A stretch of DNA of 64,000 nt from Streptomyces sp. 71268 (GTDB lineage Bacteria > Actinomycetota > Actinomycetes > Streptomycetales > Streptomycetaceae). Under the pieces are notes generated by a model. That model was not told the origin of the DNA, did no database searches, and saw only the letters and a list, made by a program, of their open reading frames with translations. Location: NCBI RefSeq assembly GCF_029392895.1, contig NZ_CP114200.1, positions 5,586,501 to 5,650,500 of the forward strand, written 5' to 3'. Position numbers and translations under genes: made by a program. Shown here one piece after another: positions 1 to 10,632 of the stretch. Within the stretch, counting starts at the first letter, position 1. The number at the start of each line of letters is the position of its first letter.

Positions 1-1
1 G

Positions 2-637
<636 letters not shown>

Positions 638-776
638 CGGCACACCGGCGACGGCCAGGGGAGAGCCCCGGCCGCCGCCGGGCCGCCGACCCCCAGGCCT
701 GACCCGCCGGCCCCCGGACCTGACCCCGGCCGCCGCCGGGCCCGCGCGCGGCGACCGCCCGCCCCCGCCCGGCGGC

Positions 777-971
777 CTACTCCTCCTCGGACCCGGCCCC
801 GCCGTCCTCCCCGCGCCCGGTCGACCCCCGTCGGCCGGGCCGCTCGCGTTCCGGCCGCCCGAAGCGGCGCGGCCGGCGCCGTACCCACACCCGGCCGAGG
901 CCGTCGCTGACGGCGGCGACCAGCGCCAGTGCCAGCACCACGGCCACCGCGGGCCACCACGAGAACCCCAT
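777..971 (-). CDS. small single-pass membrane protein, unknown function
   Basis: This is a 64-residue open frame with an ATG at 969-971 (complement). A strong purine-rich ribosome site (AAGGGAGG) lies just upstream on the minus strand. The protein starts MGFSWWPAVAVVLALALVAAV, a single hydrophobic helix, and is followed by a very basic stretch and an acidic tail ending GSEEE. It is convergent with the cysteine synthase and divergent from the hydrolase at 1429. No domain is recognised. The call rests on the ribosome site and the clean membrane helix; in GC-rich DNA an open frame alone would not be enough. Confidence 0.5.
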   Translation of the reverse strand: MGFSWWPAVAVVLALALVAAVSDGLGRVWVRRRPRRFGRPERERPGRRGSTGRGEDGGAGSEEE

Positions 972-1428
972 GCCGCCTCCCTTCGCCTCCGCCGTCCCAC
1001 CCCGCGCCAGCGAACCCGTCCGCGCGACGGCCGCGGCCCGCCCGGGACGTCGATCGCACCACCCGAACCGGACGGCCGCAAGCGAGCCCGTACGACGCGC
1101 CGCGGCGCGTACCCGCACGGCCGGGGGACGGGACGCCAGCCGTGCGCGCCGGTTCCGAACGGGCGCGCGAGGCCCGGGCCACGGGGGCGCGCGGCCGGTT
1201 CGGGTACCCCGCCGGCCGCGTTCGGAAGCGGCCGACGCCGGCCATCGAACACCCGCGCCCTCGTACCGGTGACATCGCCCACAACGCGCGCTGGCCGGGG
1301 AGCGACCAGCCCTTTCGCGCCTTACGCTCGTGGGCACCGCATGACCCCCCGGTCTCCGCCCCCTGAGGTTCCCCATGCCGAGGGCTGGGAACTCCGGCAC
1401 GGCGTACCCCCAAGGAGGTTCCTGCTTC
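972..1428. other. intergenic region, no gene seen
   Basis: The stretch between the small membrane protein and the MBL-fold gene is GC-rich. I see no convincing gene in it, only shadow frames. It must hold divergent promoters for both neighbours. The ribosome site AAGGAGG of the hydrolase is at 1412-1418. Confidence 0.5.
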
Positions 1429-2181
1429 ATGAAGCTCACCGTCGTCGGATGCTCGGGGTCGTTCCCGTCCGCGGAATCGGCCTGTTCGAGCTACCTCGTC
1501 GAGGCCGACGGCTACCGGCTGCTGCTCGACATGGGCAACGGCGCCCTCGGCGAGCTGCAGCGCCACTGCGGTCTTTACGACCTCGACGCCGTGCTCCTCT
1601 CGCACCTGCACGCCGACCACTGCGTCGACATGTGCGGCTACTTCGTGGCGCGCTACTACCGGTTCGACGGCGGGCGGGCGGGCGCCATCCCCGTCTACGG
1701 GCCGGAGGGCACCGAGCGGCGGCTGGTCACCGCGTACGGCGACGTGCCGCACGAGAAGTGCATGGGGGAGGTCTTCGACTTCCGGACGCTGACGCCGGGC
1801 ACCTTCACGGTCGGCCCCTTCACGGTGCGTACGGCACGGGTCTGCCACCCGGTCGAGGCGTTCGGGTTCCGCGTCGAGTACGGCGGCCGCTCGCTCGTCT
1901 ACTCCGGGGACACCGGCCCGTGCCAGGCGCTGCACGAGCTGGCCGACGGCTGTGACCTCTTCCTGTGCGAGGCCGCGTTCACGCACGGCAAGGAGGACAT
2001 CCCCGAGCTGCACCTCAACGGCCGCCAGGCCGGCGAGCACGCCGAACGGGCCGGGGTCGGCCGGCTGCTGCTCACGCACATCCCGCCGTGGACCGACCCG
2101 CAGGTCAACCTGCGCGACGCGCAGGCGGTCTTCAAGGGCCCGGCGGAGCTGGCCAAGGCGGGCGCGACGTACGAGGTGTGA
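1429..2181 (+). CDS. metallo-beta-lactamase-fold hydrolase (possible cyclic-nucleotide phosphodiesterase)
   Basis: This 250-residue protein carries the metal motif HLHADH (residues about 63-68) and later metal-binding positions in VCHPVEAFGF and YSGDTG. A longer frame begins at 1375, but ATG 1429 has AAGGAGG at the right distance and the typical start MKLTVVGCSGSFPS. The family includes RNase Z-like and class II phosphodiesterase-like enzymes. The mycobacterial protein in the matching place between cysM and rph (Rv1339) has been reported to degrade cAMP. That role is suggested here by gene order only. It lies downstream of cysM on the same strand and converges with nagE2 across a strong hairpin. 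Confidence 0.85.
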   Translation: MKLTVVGCSGSFPSAESACSSYLVEADGYRLLLDMGNGALGELQRHCGLYDLDAVLLSHLHADHCVDMCGYFVARYYRFDGGRAGAIPVYGPEGTERRLVTAYGDVPHEKCMGEVFDFRTLTPGTFTVGPFTVRTARVCHPVEAFGFRVEYGGRSLVYSGDTGPCQALHELADGCDLFLCEAAFTHGKEDIPELHLNGRQAGEHAERAGVGRLLLTHIPPWTDPQVNLRDAQAVFKGPAELAKAGATYEV

Positions 2182-2258
2182 GCCGCGCCCGGGCCCCGGC
2201 GGCCGGGCGCGCGCCACAACGAGCCGGCCGAGCCACACAAGCCAGCCCAGCAGGACGA

Positions 2259-2299
2259 CGAAGGTCCCCGTACCGCGGACGGCGGTGCGGGGACCTTCG
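2259..2299. terminator. bidirectional terminator hairpin
   Basis: A perfect 12-bp stem (CGAAGGTCCCCG with its complement, 2259-2270 and 2288-2299) encloses a 17-nt loop. It lies between the convergent MBL-fold gene and nagE2, where it can end both transcripts. There is no U-tract, as is common in Streptomyces. Confidence 0.75.
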
Positions 2300-2332
2300 T
2301 GTGGTGCTCGTGCGGCGCGGGCGCCGCGGCCG

Positions 2333-3682
<1,350 letters not shown>

Positions 3683-3744
3683 GGGATTCCTCCTGGTGAG
3701 GCGGGCTCTCAGGGGGAATGCCCGCTTCCTGGCTTATCCACCTC

Positions 3745-3760
3745 AGTGGTTTAGACCATT
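3745..3760. promoter_or_regulatory. DasR-responsive element (dre) upstream of nagE2
   Basis: The site AGTGGTTTAGACCATT is a near-palindrome matching the known dre consensus ACTGGTCTAGACCACT at most positions. It lies 63 bp before the nagE2 start codon. DasR, a GntR/HutC-type repressor that responds to glucosamine-6-phosphate, is expected to bind here. It is not encoded in this window. Confidence 0.8.
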
Positions 3761-3799
3761 TTTAGCACGGGCTTACCTGGAACGGAATCACCAGTTTTC

Positions 3800-3815
3800 A
3801 GTGGACTGGACCACC
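3800..3815. promoter_or_regulatory. second dre-like site upstream of nagE2
   Basis: The site AGTGGACTGGACCACC keeps the palindromic arms GTGGNCTGGACCAC and matches the dre consensus at 12 of 16 positions. It sits 40 bp beyond the first box, which gives nagE2 a tandem operator. Confidence 0.6.
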
Positions 3816-4269
3816 CAGAGTGACAGGTCCCCGTCGGCCGGGGAGGGGCTTTGGCCAACTTGGCTGGCACCCGTCCACGGCGGCACCCGACCGTCCGTCG
3901 TCGACGGCCCGCATCGCGGTGCTGACGTGCGAAAACACGGGGATTCCCGACGCGGCGCGGATGGGCCGTGGGGCGCTCAACCGCCGCGGGGAGCGTACGG
4001 GGTACGGGGCATGCGGGACGCGCGGTGCGCGACCAACGCGGGTGAGCGTACGGGACGCGTGGGGCTCCGGTCGACGGGGGAGCGATGGTGACCGGTCACC
4101 TGACGGGGGCGCCGGCGGTATGCCCCCGGCTCGGGGCCCGGACGGTGGCTCGGGAATGGGCTCAGACGGACCGGGGTCCGCGCCCGGACGGGGCCGGAAG
4201 TCGCCGCCGCCGGGCCGGGTGGGGCCGGAACCCGTCGCTGTCGGGCCCGGCGGAGGCGGGAACCCGCCG
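3816..4269. other. intergenic region, no gene seen
   Basis: Very GC-rich DNA separates the nagE2 operator from the end of nagE1. Several open frames run through it but none has domain content, biased composition or a credible ribosome site. Confidence 0.5.
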
Positions 4270-5496
4270 CTACTTCACGTTCTCCTTCTCCATCTCCTCC
4301 GCGTCCGGCTCACGACCCGGCGTCGGCAGGTCGAAGCGGATGATCAGGAAGCGGAAGAGGAAGTAGTAGACCACCGCGAAGCACAGCCCGATCGGGATGA
4401 TCAGCCACGGCTTGGTGGCCAGGCCCCAGTTGATGAGGTAGTCGATCAGGCCGGCCGAGAAGCTGAACCCGTCGTGGATACCGAGCGCCCAGGTCACCGC
4501 CATCGACACGCCCGTGAGCACCGCGTGCACCGCGTACAGCGCCGGCGCCACGAACAGGAACGAGTACTCGATCGGCTCCGTGATGCCGGTCACCAGCGAC
4601 GTCAGGCCGACCGACAGCATCATGCCGCCGACCTCCTTGCGCCGGTCGGGCCTGGCGCAGTGCGCGATGGCCAGCGCGGCGGCGGGCAGCGCGAACATCA
4701 TGATCGGGAAGAAGCCCGAGGTGAAGATGCCCGCGCTGGGGTCGCCGTTGAGGAAGCGGTTGATGTCGCCCTGGTACGTCTTCCCGTCGGAGGCCGTGTA
4801 GTCCCCGTACTGGAACCAGACGAAGGTGTTCAGGAACTGGTGCAGCCCCACCGTCAGCAGCGCCCGGTTGGCCACCCCGAACAGGCCCGAGCCCCACGAG
4901 CCGAGCCCGGTCAGCCAGTCGCTGAAGTCCACCAGCGCGTCGCCGACCGGCGGCCAGATCCACAGGCACAGCACCGCGAAGAGCAGGCCGCCGAACGACA
5001 TCATGATCGGCACCAGCCGTCGACCGTTGAAGAAGCCGAGCCAGTCGACCAGCTTCGTACGGTGGAAGCGCTGCCACACGCGCGCGCTGACCAGGCCGAG
5101 CACGATGCCGCCGAAGACCCCGGGGTTCTGCGGCTCGCCGTCGTCCGGGAACTGCGCCAGCACGTTGTGGTAGACGAGGAAGCCGGCCACCGCGGCGAGC
5201 GCCGTCGAGCCGTCCGCCTTCTTCGCCATGCCGATCGCCACGCCCACGCAGAACAGCAGGGGCAGCCCCAGCACCGGATCGAGCAGCGCGCCGCCCGCCC
5301 CGGCGAACACCTTGGCCACGTTCTCCCAGCCCAGGCCGTCGGAGCCGAACACGTCCTTCTGCCCGAGCCGGTTCAGGATGCCCGCCGCGGGAAGTACGGC
5401 GATGGGCAGCTGGAGGCTGCGGCCGAGCTTCTGCAAACCCTGGAAGAAGGACGAGGTCCATGCCTTCCGCGGCGCCGCCGCGCTGCTCACGCTCAT
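4270..5496 (-). CDS. nagE1: PTS EIIC permease, NagE1-like paralogue
   Basis: A second glucose/GlcNAc-family EIIC of 408 residues, clearly paralogous to the gene at 2333. Shared landmarks are LQLPIAVLPAAGILNRLGQ, FNGRRLVPIMMSFGG, FFPIMMFALPAAALAIAHC and ITEPIEYSFLFVAPALYAVH. The open frame extends to 5568, but the start MSVSSAAAPRKAW at 5494-5496 has a GGGAGGAC ribosome site. The longer version would also place coding sequence over the dre box at 5539. The tandem arrangement of two EIIC genes beside a separate EIIB matches the nagE2-nagE1-nagF layout of S. coelicolor. There NagE1 is not the main GlcNAc carrier, so its substrate is left open. Confidence 0.88.
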   Translation of the reverse strand: MSVSSAAAPRKAWTSSFFQGLQKLGRSLQLPIAVLPAAGILNRLGQKDVFGSDGLGWENVAKVFAGAGGALLDPVLGLPLLFCVGVAIGMAKKADGSTALAAVAGFLVYHNVLAQFPDDGEPQNPGVFGGIVLGLVSARVWQRFHRTKLVDWLGFFNGRRLVPIMMSFGGLLFAVLCLWIWPPVGDALVDFSDWLTGLGSWGSGLFGVANRALLTVGLHQFLNTFVWFQYGDYTASDGKTYQGDINRFLNGDPSAGIFTSGFFPIMMFALPAAALAIAHCARPDRRKEVGGMMLSVGLTSLVTGITEPIEYSFLFVAPALYAVHAVLTGVSMAVTWALGIHDGFSFSAGLIDYLINWGLATKPWLIIPIGLCFAVVYYFLFRFLIIRFDLPTPGREPDAEEMEKENVK

Positions 5497-5538
5497 GACC
5501 GTCCTCCCGGCGGCAGTTGGCGCCCGCCTTTGCCGCAT

Positions 5539-5554
5539 ACTGGTGTAGACCACA
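5539..5554. promoter_or_regulatory. dre box between nagE1 and nagF
   Basis: The site ACTGGTGTAGACCACA matches the dre consensus at 14 of 16 positions and is the best box in the window. It lies 42 bp before the nagE1 start and upstream of the divergent nagF. A weaker half-match (TTGGTCTAAAC, about 5633-5643) overlaps a possible nagF -35 element (TTGGTC, with TATGAA 16 bp further on). Confidence 0.85.
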
Positions 5555-5706
5555 TGTCGTCGCGGCACGGCCAGCTCGCACCGCGGCGATGATCGCCATC
5601 CTTCGCCAAGTAACGGACATACGCCCGCGAAGTTGGTCTAAACGTGCGTTACGGTATGAAAAACGCTCGGCGGGACCGCCGAAGGGCCGAGAAAACAGGA
5701 GTGGAC

Positions 5707-5940
5707 ATGGCCAGCAAGGCTGAGAAGATCGTCGCCGGGCTCGGTGGCCTCGACAACATCGAAGAGGTGGAGGGCTGCATCACCCGCCTCCGCACCGAGG
5801 TCAGCGACGCTTCCCTGGTCGACGAGGCCGCCCTCAAGGCCGCCGGAGCGCACGGCGTCGTCAAGATGGGCACCGCCATCCAGGTCGTCATCGGCACCGA
5901 CGCCGACCCCATCGCCGCCGAGATCGAAGACATGATGTGA
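5707..5940 (+). CDS. nagF: PTS EIIB component (NagF-like)
   Basis: A 77-residue soluble EIIB domain of the glucose/GlcNAc family. The phosphorylated cysteine is C24 in EVEGCITRLRTEV. The rest of the small fold is intact (GAHGVVKMGTAIQVVIGTDAD). It carries phosphate from EIIA to sugar bound by the EIIC proteins encoded next to it. ATG 5707 is preferred over the upstream in-frame ATG at 5644 because it follows a purine-rich stretch (ACAGGAG) and gives the family length. It is divergent from nagE1 and probably under the dre box at 5539-5554. Confidence 0.92.
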   Translation: MASKAEKIVAGLGGLDNIEEVEGCITRLRTEVSDASLVDEAALKAAGAHGVVKMGTAIQVVIGTDADPIAAEIEDMM

Positions 5941-6207
5941 GGTACGCCCCCACCGGCGCACCCCACACCCGGCCCCGCGACCACTGACCCGGCGCCCCGG
6001 CCCCCGGCGGCCCCGGCGCACCGGGCACCCGGCGCCCACGGCAGCACCCGCCTGCCGCCGCCCGCCCGTAGCGCCAACCCGCCGACCGGCCAGGCGACTT
6101 GGGCCCCCAACGCGACGGCCCCCGCGGCGGGCCTCGTACCGGGCGGCACCCCAGGCGGGGTGCTCCGCGCGGAACGAGGCCCGCCGCATTGCCGATAGGG
6201 TCGAACC

Positions 6208-6939
6208 ATGTCTCGTATCGACGGTCGCACCCCCGAACAGCTCCGCCCCGTAACCATCGAACGCTCCTGGAGCAAGCACGCCGAGGGCTCGGTCCTCGTC
6301 TCCTTCGGCGACACCCGAGTGCTGTGCACCGCGAGCTTCAGCGAAGGCGTACCGCGCTGGCGCAAGGGCAGCGGCGAAGGCTGGGTCACCGCCGAGTACG
6401 CGATGCTGCCGCGCGCCACCAACACCCGCGGCGACCGCGAGTCCGTCCGCGGCAAGATCGGCGGCCGCACGCACGAGATCTCCCGCCTCATCGGCCGCTC
6501 GCTGCGCGCCGTCATCGACTACAAGGCGCTCGGCGAGAACACCATCGTCCTCGACTGCGACGTGCTCCAGGCCGACGGTGGCACCCGCACCGCCGCCATC
6601 ACCGGCGCCTACGTCGCCCTCGCCGACGCCATCGCCTGGGCCCACGCCAAGAAGCTCCTCAAGCCCAGCCGCCAGCCCCTGACCGGCACCGTCGCCGCCG
6701 TCAGCGTCGGCATCGTGGACGGCGTCCCGCTCCTCGACCTCGCGTACGAGGAGGACGTACGGGCCGAGACCGACATGAACGTGGTCTGCACCGGCGACGG
6801 CCGCTTCGTCGAGGTCCAGGGCACCGCCGAGGGCGAGCCCTTCGCCCGCGCCGAACTCAACGGCCTCCTCGACCTCGCCTCCGGCGGCTGCGCCGAACTG
6901 GCCACCATCCAGCGCGCGGCGCTCGCGGAAGCGGAGTAG
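6208..6939 (+). CDS. rph: ribonuclease PH
   Basis: At 243 residues this is the usual length for RNase PH, a phosphorolytic 3'-5' exoribonuclease that trims tRNA 3' ends and acts in RNA decay. The N-terminal signature is present ([18 protein letters not shown]). So are the nucleic-acid and phosphate-binding region [20 protein letters not shown] and the core [20 protein letters not shown]. The ATG is preceded by a weak ribosome site, but the start matches the family. It stands in the conserved rph-rdgB arrangement, here separated by a small lipoprotein gene. Confidence 0.96.
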   Translation: MSRIDGRTPEQLRPVTIERSWSKHAEGSVLVSFGDTRVLCTASFSEGVPRWRKGSGEGWVTAEYAMLPRATNTRGDRESVRGKIGGRTHEISRLIGRSLRAVIDYKALGENTIVLDCDVLQADGGTRTAAITGAYVALADAIAWAHAKKLLKPSRQPLTGTVAAVSVGIVDGVPLLDLAYEEDVRAETDMNVVCTGDGRFVEVQGTAEGEPFARAELNGLLDLASGGCAELATIQRAALAEAE

Positions 6940-7192
6940 CGGCAGCGGGCTGAGCGACGGCGGACCCGGCGACGGGGCGGCCCGGCGACGGTGTGGCCCG
7001 GCGCGTACCCCGGCGCGCGCCGGGCCGGTCCGTGTGCCGTGGCCGCCGACGTGCCCGGCCCGCTTCGGCCGCTGTGGCCGGACATCGCCCCGTTGAGCAA
7101 CCCTCGCCCACCCTGGCGGCGTTTAGTCAGGTGTCAGGTACGGGACCCGGAGTCGCCGGGCTCGTGCGTACGCGCTCGGAGGGACCCGTTCC

Positions 7193-7609
7193 ATGGCCAT
7201 GCACCGCCGCCGCATCACCCACGCCGTGACCGCCGTAGCGGCCGTCGCGCTGGTCGTGCCGCTGATGACGAGCTGCGACAAGGACGATGTCGACAAGGCG
7301 ATGGACTGCGCGGAGCTAGCGGTCGACGTCTCGGAATCCATCGACGACCTCCAGCAGGCCGTGCTCAAACGCGCCGTCATGGAGGGCTCGGGGAACGAGA
7401 AGAAATCCGACGAGGCCCTGGACGAGATCAACAAGAACATCGACGAACTCGACAAGAAGACCGACAACGCCGACATCGAGAAGGCCCTCGACCACCTGGA
7501 CAAGGCCGTGGACAACGTCACCACGGCCATCAGGAACGACGAGAAGCCCGACCTGACACCCGTCGCCGACGCCGGCAGGGAGCTGACGAGCGCCTGCAAG
7601 CCGGGCTAG
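7193..7609 (+). CDS. small secreted lipoprotein, helical, unknown function
   Basis: This 138-residue protein has a basic N-terminus, a hydrophobic signal segment and a lipobox ending at C28 (LMTSC), so it should be exported and lipidated. The mature part is highly charged and predicted helical, with heptad-like Lys/Asp/Glu patterns (about residues 60-110) that could form a coiled coil. A cysteine pair (C38 in AMDCAEL and the late SACKPG) may form a disulfide. The ribosome site GGAGGG at 7178-7183 favours ATG 7193; ATG 7199 is the alternative. It is a conserved Streptomyces-type hypothetical between rph and rdgB with no catalytic motif. Confidence 0.8.
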   Translation: MAMHRRRITHAVTAVAAVALVVPLMTSCDKDDVDKAMDCAELAVDVSESIDDLQQAVLKRAVMEGSGNEKKSDEALDEINKNIDELDKKTDNADIEKALDHLDKAVDNVTTAIRNDEKPDLTPVADAGRELTSACKPG

Positions 7610-7795
7610 CGATCGACTAGCGGCGGTGGGCCGGCGGCGCGGGCGGCGGTCGGCCGGTGATGGTGGAGGGCCGGTGGTCGACCGGCGGTGGTGGCGGGCC
7701 GGCGGTGTGGCCGGCTGGCAGTAGCGGTCGGCCGGCAGCGTGGGTGCGGCGAGGGGGCGGGACGTGGTCCGGGTGGCGGGCCGGATAATCGGGGC

Positions 7796-8398
7796 ATGAA
7801 CCGCCTCATTCTCGCCACCCGCAACACCCACAAGGTCGCCGAACTCCACGCGATCCTGACCGCCGCCGGCCTCGACGTCGAACTCGTCGGCGCCGACGCC
7901 TACCCCGAGATCCCCGACGTCAAGGAGACCGGCGTCACCTTCGCCGAGAACGCGCTGCTCAAGGCGCACACCCTGGCGAAGGCCACGGGGCTGCCCGCGG
8001 TGGCCGACGACTCGGGGCTGTGCGTGGACGTCCTCGGCGGCGCGCCGGGCATCTTCTCCGCGCGCTGGGCCGGCCGGCACGGCGACGACCAGGCCAACCT
8101 GGACCTGCTGCTGGCCCAACTCGGCGACATCGACACCCCCCACCGGGCCGCCCACTTCACCTGCGCCGCGGCCCTGGCCCTGCCCGACGGCACCGAGCGC
8201 GTGGTGGAGGGCCGCCTGGAGGGCACCCTGCGCCACGAGCCCGCCGGCACCGGCGGCTTCGGCTACGACCCGATCCTCCAGCCCCACGGCGAGACCCGCA
8301 CCTGCGCGGAGCTGACCGCCGACGAGAAGAACGCCATCAGCCACCGGGGGAAGGCGTTCCGGGGGCTGGTGCCGGTGGTACGGGAGTTGGTGGGGTGA
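7796..8398 (+). CDS. rdgB: XTP/dITP diphosphatase (RdgB/HAM1)
   Basis: A 200-residue housecleaning pyrophosphatase that removes non-canonical purine triphosphates such as dITP, XTP and dHAPTP from the nucleotide pool. All family blocks are present: LATRNTHKVAELHAIL at the start, VADDSGLCVDVLGGAPGIFS, TGGFGYDPIL and SHRGKAF. The frame is open from 7688, but ATG 7796 places the conserved strand at residues 2-9, as in the family. It follows rph and the lipoprotein on the same strand. Confidence 0.95.
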   Translation: MNRLILATRNTHKVAELHAILTAAGLDVELVGADAYPEIPDVKETGVTFAENALLKAHTLAKATGLPAVADDSGLCVDVLGGAPGIFSARWAGRHGDDQANLDLLLAQLGDIDTPHRAAHFTCAAALALPDGTERVVEGRLEGTLRHEPAGTGGFGYDPILQPHGETRTCAELTADEKNAISHRGKAFRGLVPVVRELVG

Positions 8399-8533
8399 CG
8401 TGAGCCGGCCGGTCGCGGGCGGTCGGACCGGGGGCGAATGGGCCCGAACTCCCTCCCCTACGGCCGCCCGACCTGCCGTGTCCGGCTCACTCGTGGAGGG
8501 TCCGCGCGGCGGTCGGACCGTCACGGAAAGCGC

Positions 8534-8571
8534 CGAAGGGCCGACCCGGATGGAAACGGGTCGGCCCTTCG
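8534..8571 (-). terminator. terminator downstream of tRNA-Leu
   Basis: A perfect 15-bp stem (8534-8548 with 8557-8571) and 8-nt loop lies just past the 3' end of the minus-strand tRNA. It could also stop rdgB transcripts from the other side. Confidence 0.75.
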
Positions 8572-8583
8572 AATCGAAGCTGT

Positions 8584-8666
8584 GCGGCCGGAGGGACTCG
8601 AACCCTCAAGGGATTTCTCCCACAGCATCCTAAGTGCTGCGCGTCAGCCAATTGCGCCACGGCCGC
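8584..8666 (-). tRNA. tRNA-Leu(UAG)
   Basis: Read on the minus strand, the 83-nt sequence folds as a cloverleaf with a perfect 7-bp acceptor stem (GCGGCCG with CGGCCGC). The D arm is normal, and the anticodon loop CTTAGGA on stem CAGCA/TGCTG gives anticodon UAG. A long variable arm and T arm GGGTTCGAGTCCC follow. The long variable arm supports leucine. The CCA end is not encoded. Confidence 0.95.
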
Positions 8667-8727
8667 TAGCCGCCAGCCATGGTAGCGGGCGCGTGGCTGT
8701 ATCGGCAGGCGGGTGCACGGCGGGTGG

Positions 8728-9804
8728 TCAGCTCACGTCCGTGGTGCCCGGGGCGCGCCGGCGGTTGCGACACCAGGTGTCCGTGGTCGCGTGACAGTTC
8801 GGGCAGAGGTAGCGCAGGTTCTCCGGACGGTTGTCGTGCCAGTCGCCGCTGATGTGATCGATCTGGAGGGTGATCGGGGTGCCACGCCACTCGCCCTCGT
8901 TGCCACAGAACGCGCAGCGGGCCGGTACGCCCAGCTCGGTCAGCGCGCGGTGCAGCCGCTCCCGGTTGACGCGGGGCGCGTCGACCGGCCACACCCGGAG
9001 CACGTCGGTGGTCCCGGCGGTGGAGCGAGCGCTCCCGCGGGCCCGCCGGGACGGGCGGACGAAGTGTGAGGTGTCCAGGCCGAGTTGGGCCGACCAGCGC
9101 TGCACGCGGCGGGTGCTGGCGTCGTGCGGCGGCAGGCCGAGGGCCCGTACGACCGCCGCGTAGCTCGTGGAACGGGCCACCGCCTCGGTGAGCCGCTGGT
9201 CGGGGCGGGGCTTCCGGGCCGGGCGAAAGTGCGTCACATCGACGTCGTACCGCGTCAGCAGGCGGCGCAGGGCCGCGCGCGAGCGTCCGTCGTCGGGCCA
9301 GCCGATGGCCCGTGCCAGGGCGCGCACGCTGTCGACGCCCGCCGCCTTCCGTTCGAGCTCGGCCAGGTCGCACGGCAGGTCCGGCCCGCCCGGTCCGCCC
9401 TCGTCCGGTCCGGGTGTCCCGCGACGGCGCATGGCCGGAAAGTGTCCGACGTCGATGCCTGCCGCGGCGATGCGTCGGCGAAGGTGGCTGAGCGTGCCCG
9501 GCGCCGGAGGGATGCCCAGTGCGCGTGCCACCTCGTGCAGGGCCGTGGACGCGGCGACGGCGCGGGCGATCGCCTCGTCGGAGTAGGTGTGTCTGGCGCG
9601 TCGCGCGGTGAGGTGGCCAGCGTCGATGCCGTGCTCGGCGACCTGCCGCTGGAGGGAGCGCCGCCGCCCACCGCTGGGCCGCACGCCGAGCTGCCGCATC
9701 GCGCCGGCCCACGACACACTGCCCGCCACCGCCGCGGCGAGGGCCGCAGGCTCCACTCCGCCGACCGGCTCGCCCCGCCCCTCCCCCACGTACCGCGCCC
9801 CCAT
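8728..9804 (-). CDS. HNH endonuclease with four tandem helix-turn-helix-like repeats
   Basis: The C-terminus (about residues 295-350) is an HNH nuclease with a zinc ribbon: CAFCGNEG, then LQIDHISGDWHDNRPENLRYL, then CPNCHATTD. Before it lie four degenerate copies of a unit of about 49 residues. Each has an Ala/Val-rich helix, an (A/Q)LG(I/V/L) turn, a basic helix and a closing G-x-D-x-x-H-(F/L) motif (for example GIDVGHF and GLDTSHF). The units resemble small DNA-reading helices. The start MGARYVGEG at 9802-9804 is chosen over the frame's 14-residue extension, though its ribosome site is not strong. It lies on the minus strand next to tRNA-Leu, a common place for homing-type or element-derived genes. 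Its DNA target and role are unknown. Confidence 0.8.
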   Translation of the reverse strand: MGARYVGEGRGEPVGGVEPAALAAAVAGSVSWAGAMRQLGVRPSGGRRRSLQRQVAEHGIDAGHLTARRARHTYSDEAIARAVAASTALHEVARALGIPPAPGTLSHLRRRIAAAGIDVGHFPAMRRRGTPGPDEGGPGGPDLPCDLAELERKAAGVDSVRALARAIGWPDDGRSRAALRRLLTRYDVDVTHFRPARKPRPDQRLTEAVARSTSYAAVVRALGLPPHDASTRRVQRWSAQLGLDTSHFVRPSRRARGSARSTAGTTDVLRVWPVDAPRVNRERLHRALTELGVPARCAFCGNEGEWRGTPITLQIDHISGDWHDNRPENLRYLCPNCHATTDTWCRNRRRAPGTTDVS

Positions 9805-10031
9805 GCCACGCCCCCTCGCTCTCCCGCCGCCTCCGCGTGCGGCCACGTGTCGCAGCTTCGAACTGGTTAACGAGTCGGGAGGGGCGGGGTTACGCCGAAG
9901 GGGGGCGAGCCGTCGGGAGAGGTGGTGGGCGCCGCGGGCGGGTGCGCCGGCGCCCGGCGGCCCGGTCGGAGTGGGTGGGCCGGGGCGCCGGGCGCTGGGG
10001 AGCGGTCGGCCGTCAGGTGGCCGAGGGTGGG

Positions 10032-10499
10032 TCAGAGGCCCAGGTCCTTGATGATCTTCGCGACATGCCCGGTGGCCTTCACGTTGTACAGCGCGCGCTC
10101 GACCTTGCCCTGCTCGTCCACGATGACCGTGGAGCGGATGACGCCGGTGACGGTCTTGCCGTACAGCTTCTTCTCGCCGTACGCGCCGTACGCCTCAAGG
10201 ACGGACTTGTCCGGGTCGCCGAGGAGCGTGACCTTCAGCTCCTCCTTGTCGCGGAACTTGGCCAGCTTCTCCGGCTTGTCGGGGGAGATGCCGATGACGT
10301 CGTAGCCGTGGCCGGCCAGGAAGTCGAGGTTGTCGGTGAAGTCGCACGCCTGCTTGGTGCAGCCCGGGGTAAGGGCGGCGGGGTAGAAGTAGACGATGAC
10401 CTTGCGGCCGGCGTGGTCGGCGAGCGACACCTGCTCGCCGTCCGCGTCGGGGAGGGTGAAGGCCGGGGCGGTGTCGCCGGGCCGCAGTCGCTCGCTCAT
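10032..10499 (-). CDS. bcp: thioredoxin-dependent peroxiredoxin (Bcp/PrxQ)
   Basis: A 155-residue AhpC/TSA-fold peroxiredoxin that reduces hydrogen peroxide and organic peroxides with electrons from thioredoxin. The peroxidatic cysteine is C47 in TPGCTKQACDFTD, with the resolving C52 five residues later, as in the Bcp/PrxQ group. The arginine and other active-site residues downstream look normal. The ATG at 10497-10499 follows an AAGGAG ribosome site on the minus strand. It is divergent from the DUF3618 gene. Confidence 0.95.
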   Translation of the reverse strand: MSERLRPGDTAPAFTLPDADGEQVSLADHAGRKVIVYFYPAALTPGCTKQACDFTDNLDFLAGHGYDVIGISPDKPEKLAKFRDKEELKVTLLGDPDKSVLEAYGAYGEKKLYGKTVTGVIRSTVIVDEQGKVERALYNVKATGHVAKIIKDLGL

Positions 10500-10632
10500 G
10501 ACTCTCCTTAGGGGATGGTTGCGCTGACTCCGACCCTAGCCAGATCCACGATGGGGGATTCCGTGGGGCATGAATCCGGCCGACCTGACAGACTGTCCAC
10601 CACGACCATCGAGAATTGACGGAGGCAGCGAG

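Noticed and set aside
5632..5647. A further dre box before nagF
   Set aside because: Only about 9 of 16 positions match and the right arm is missing; kept as a remark, not as a site.
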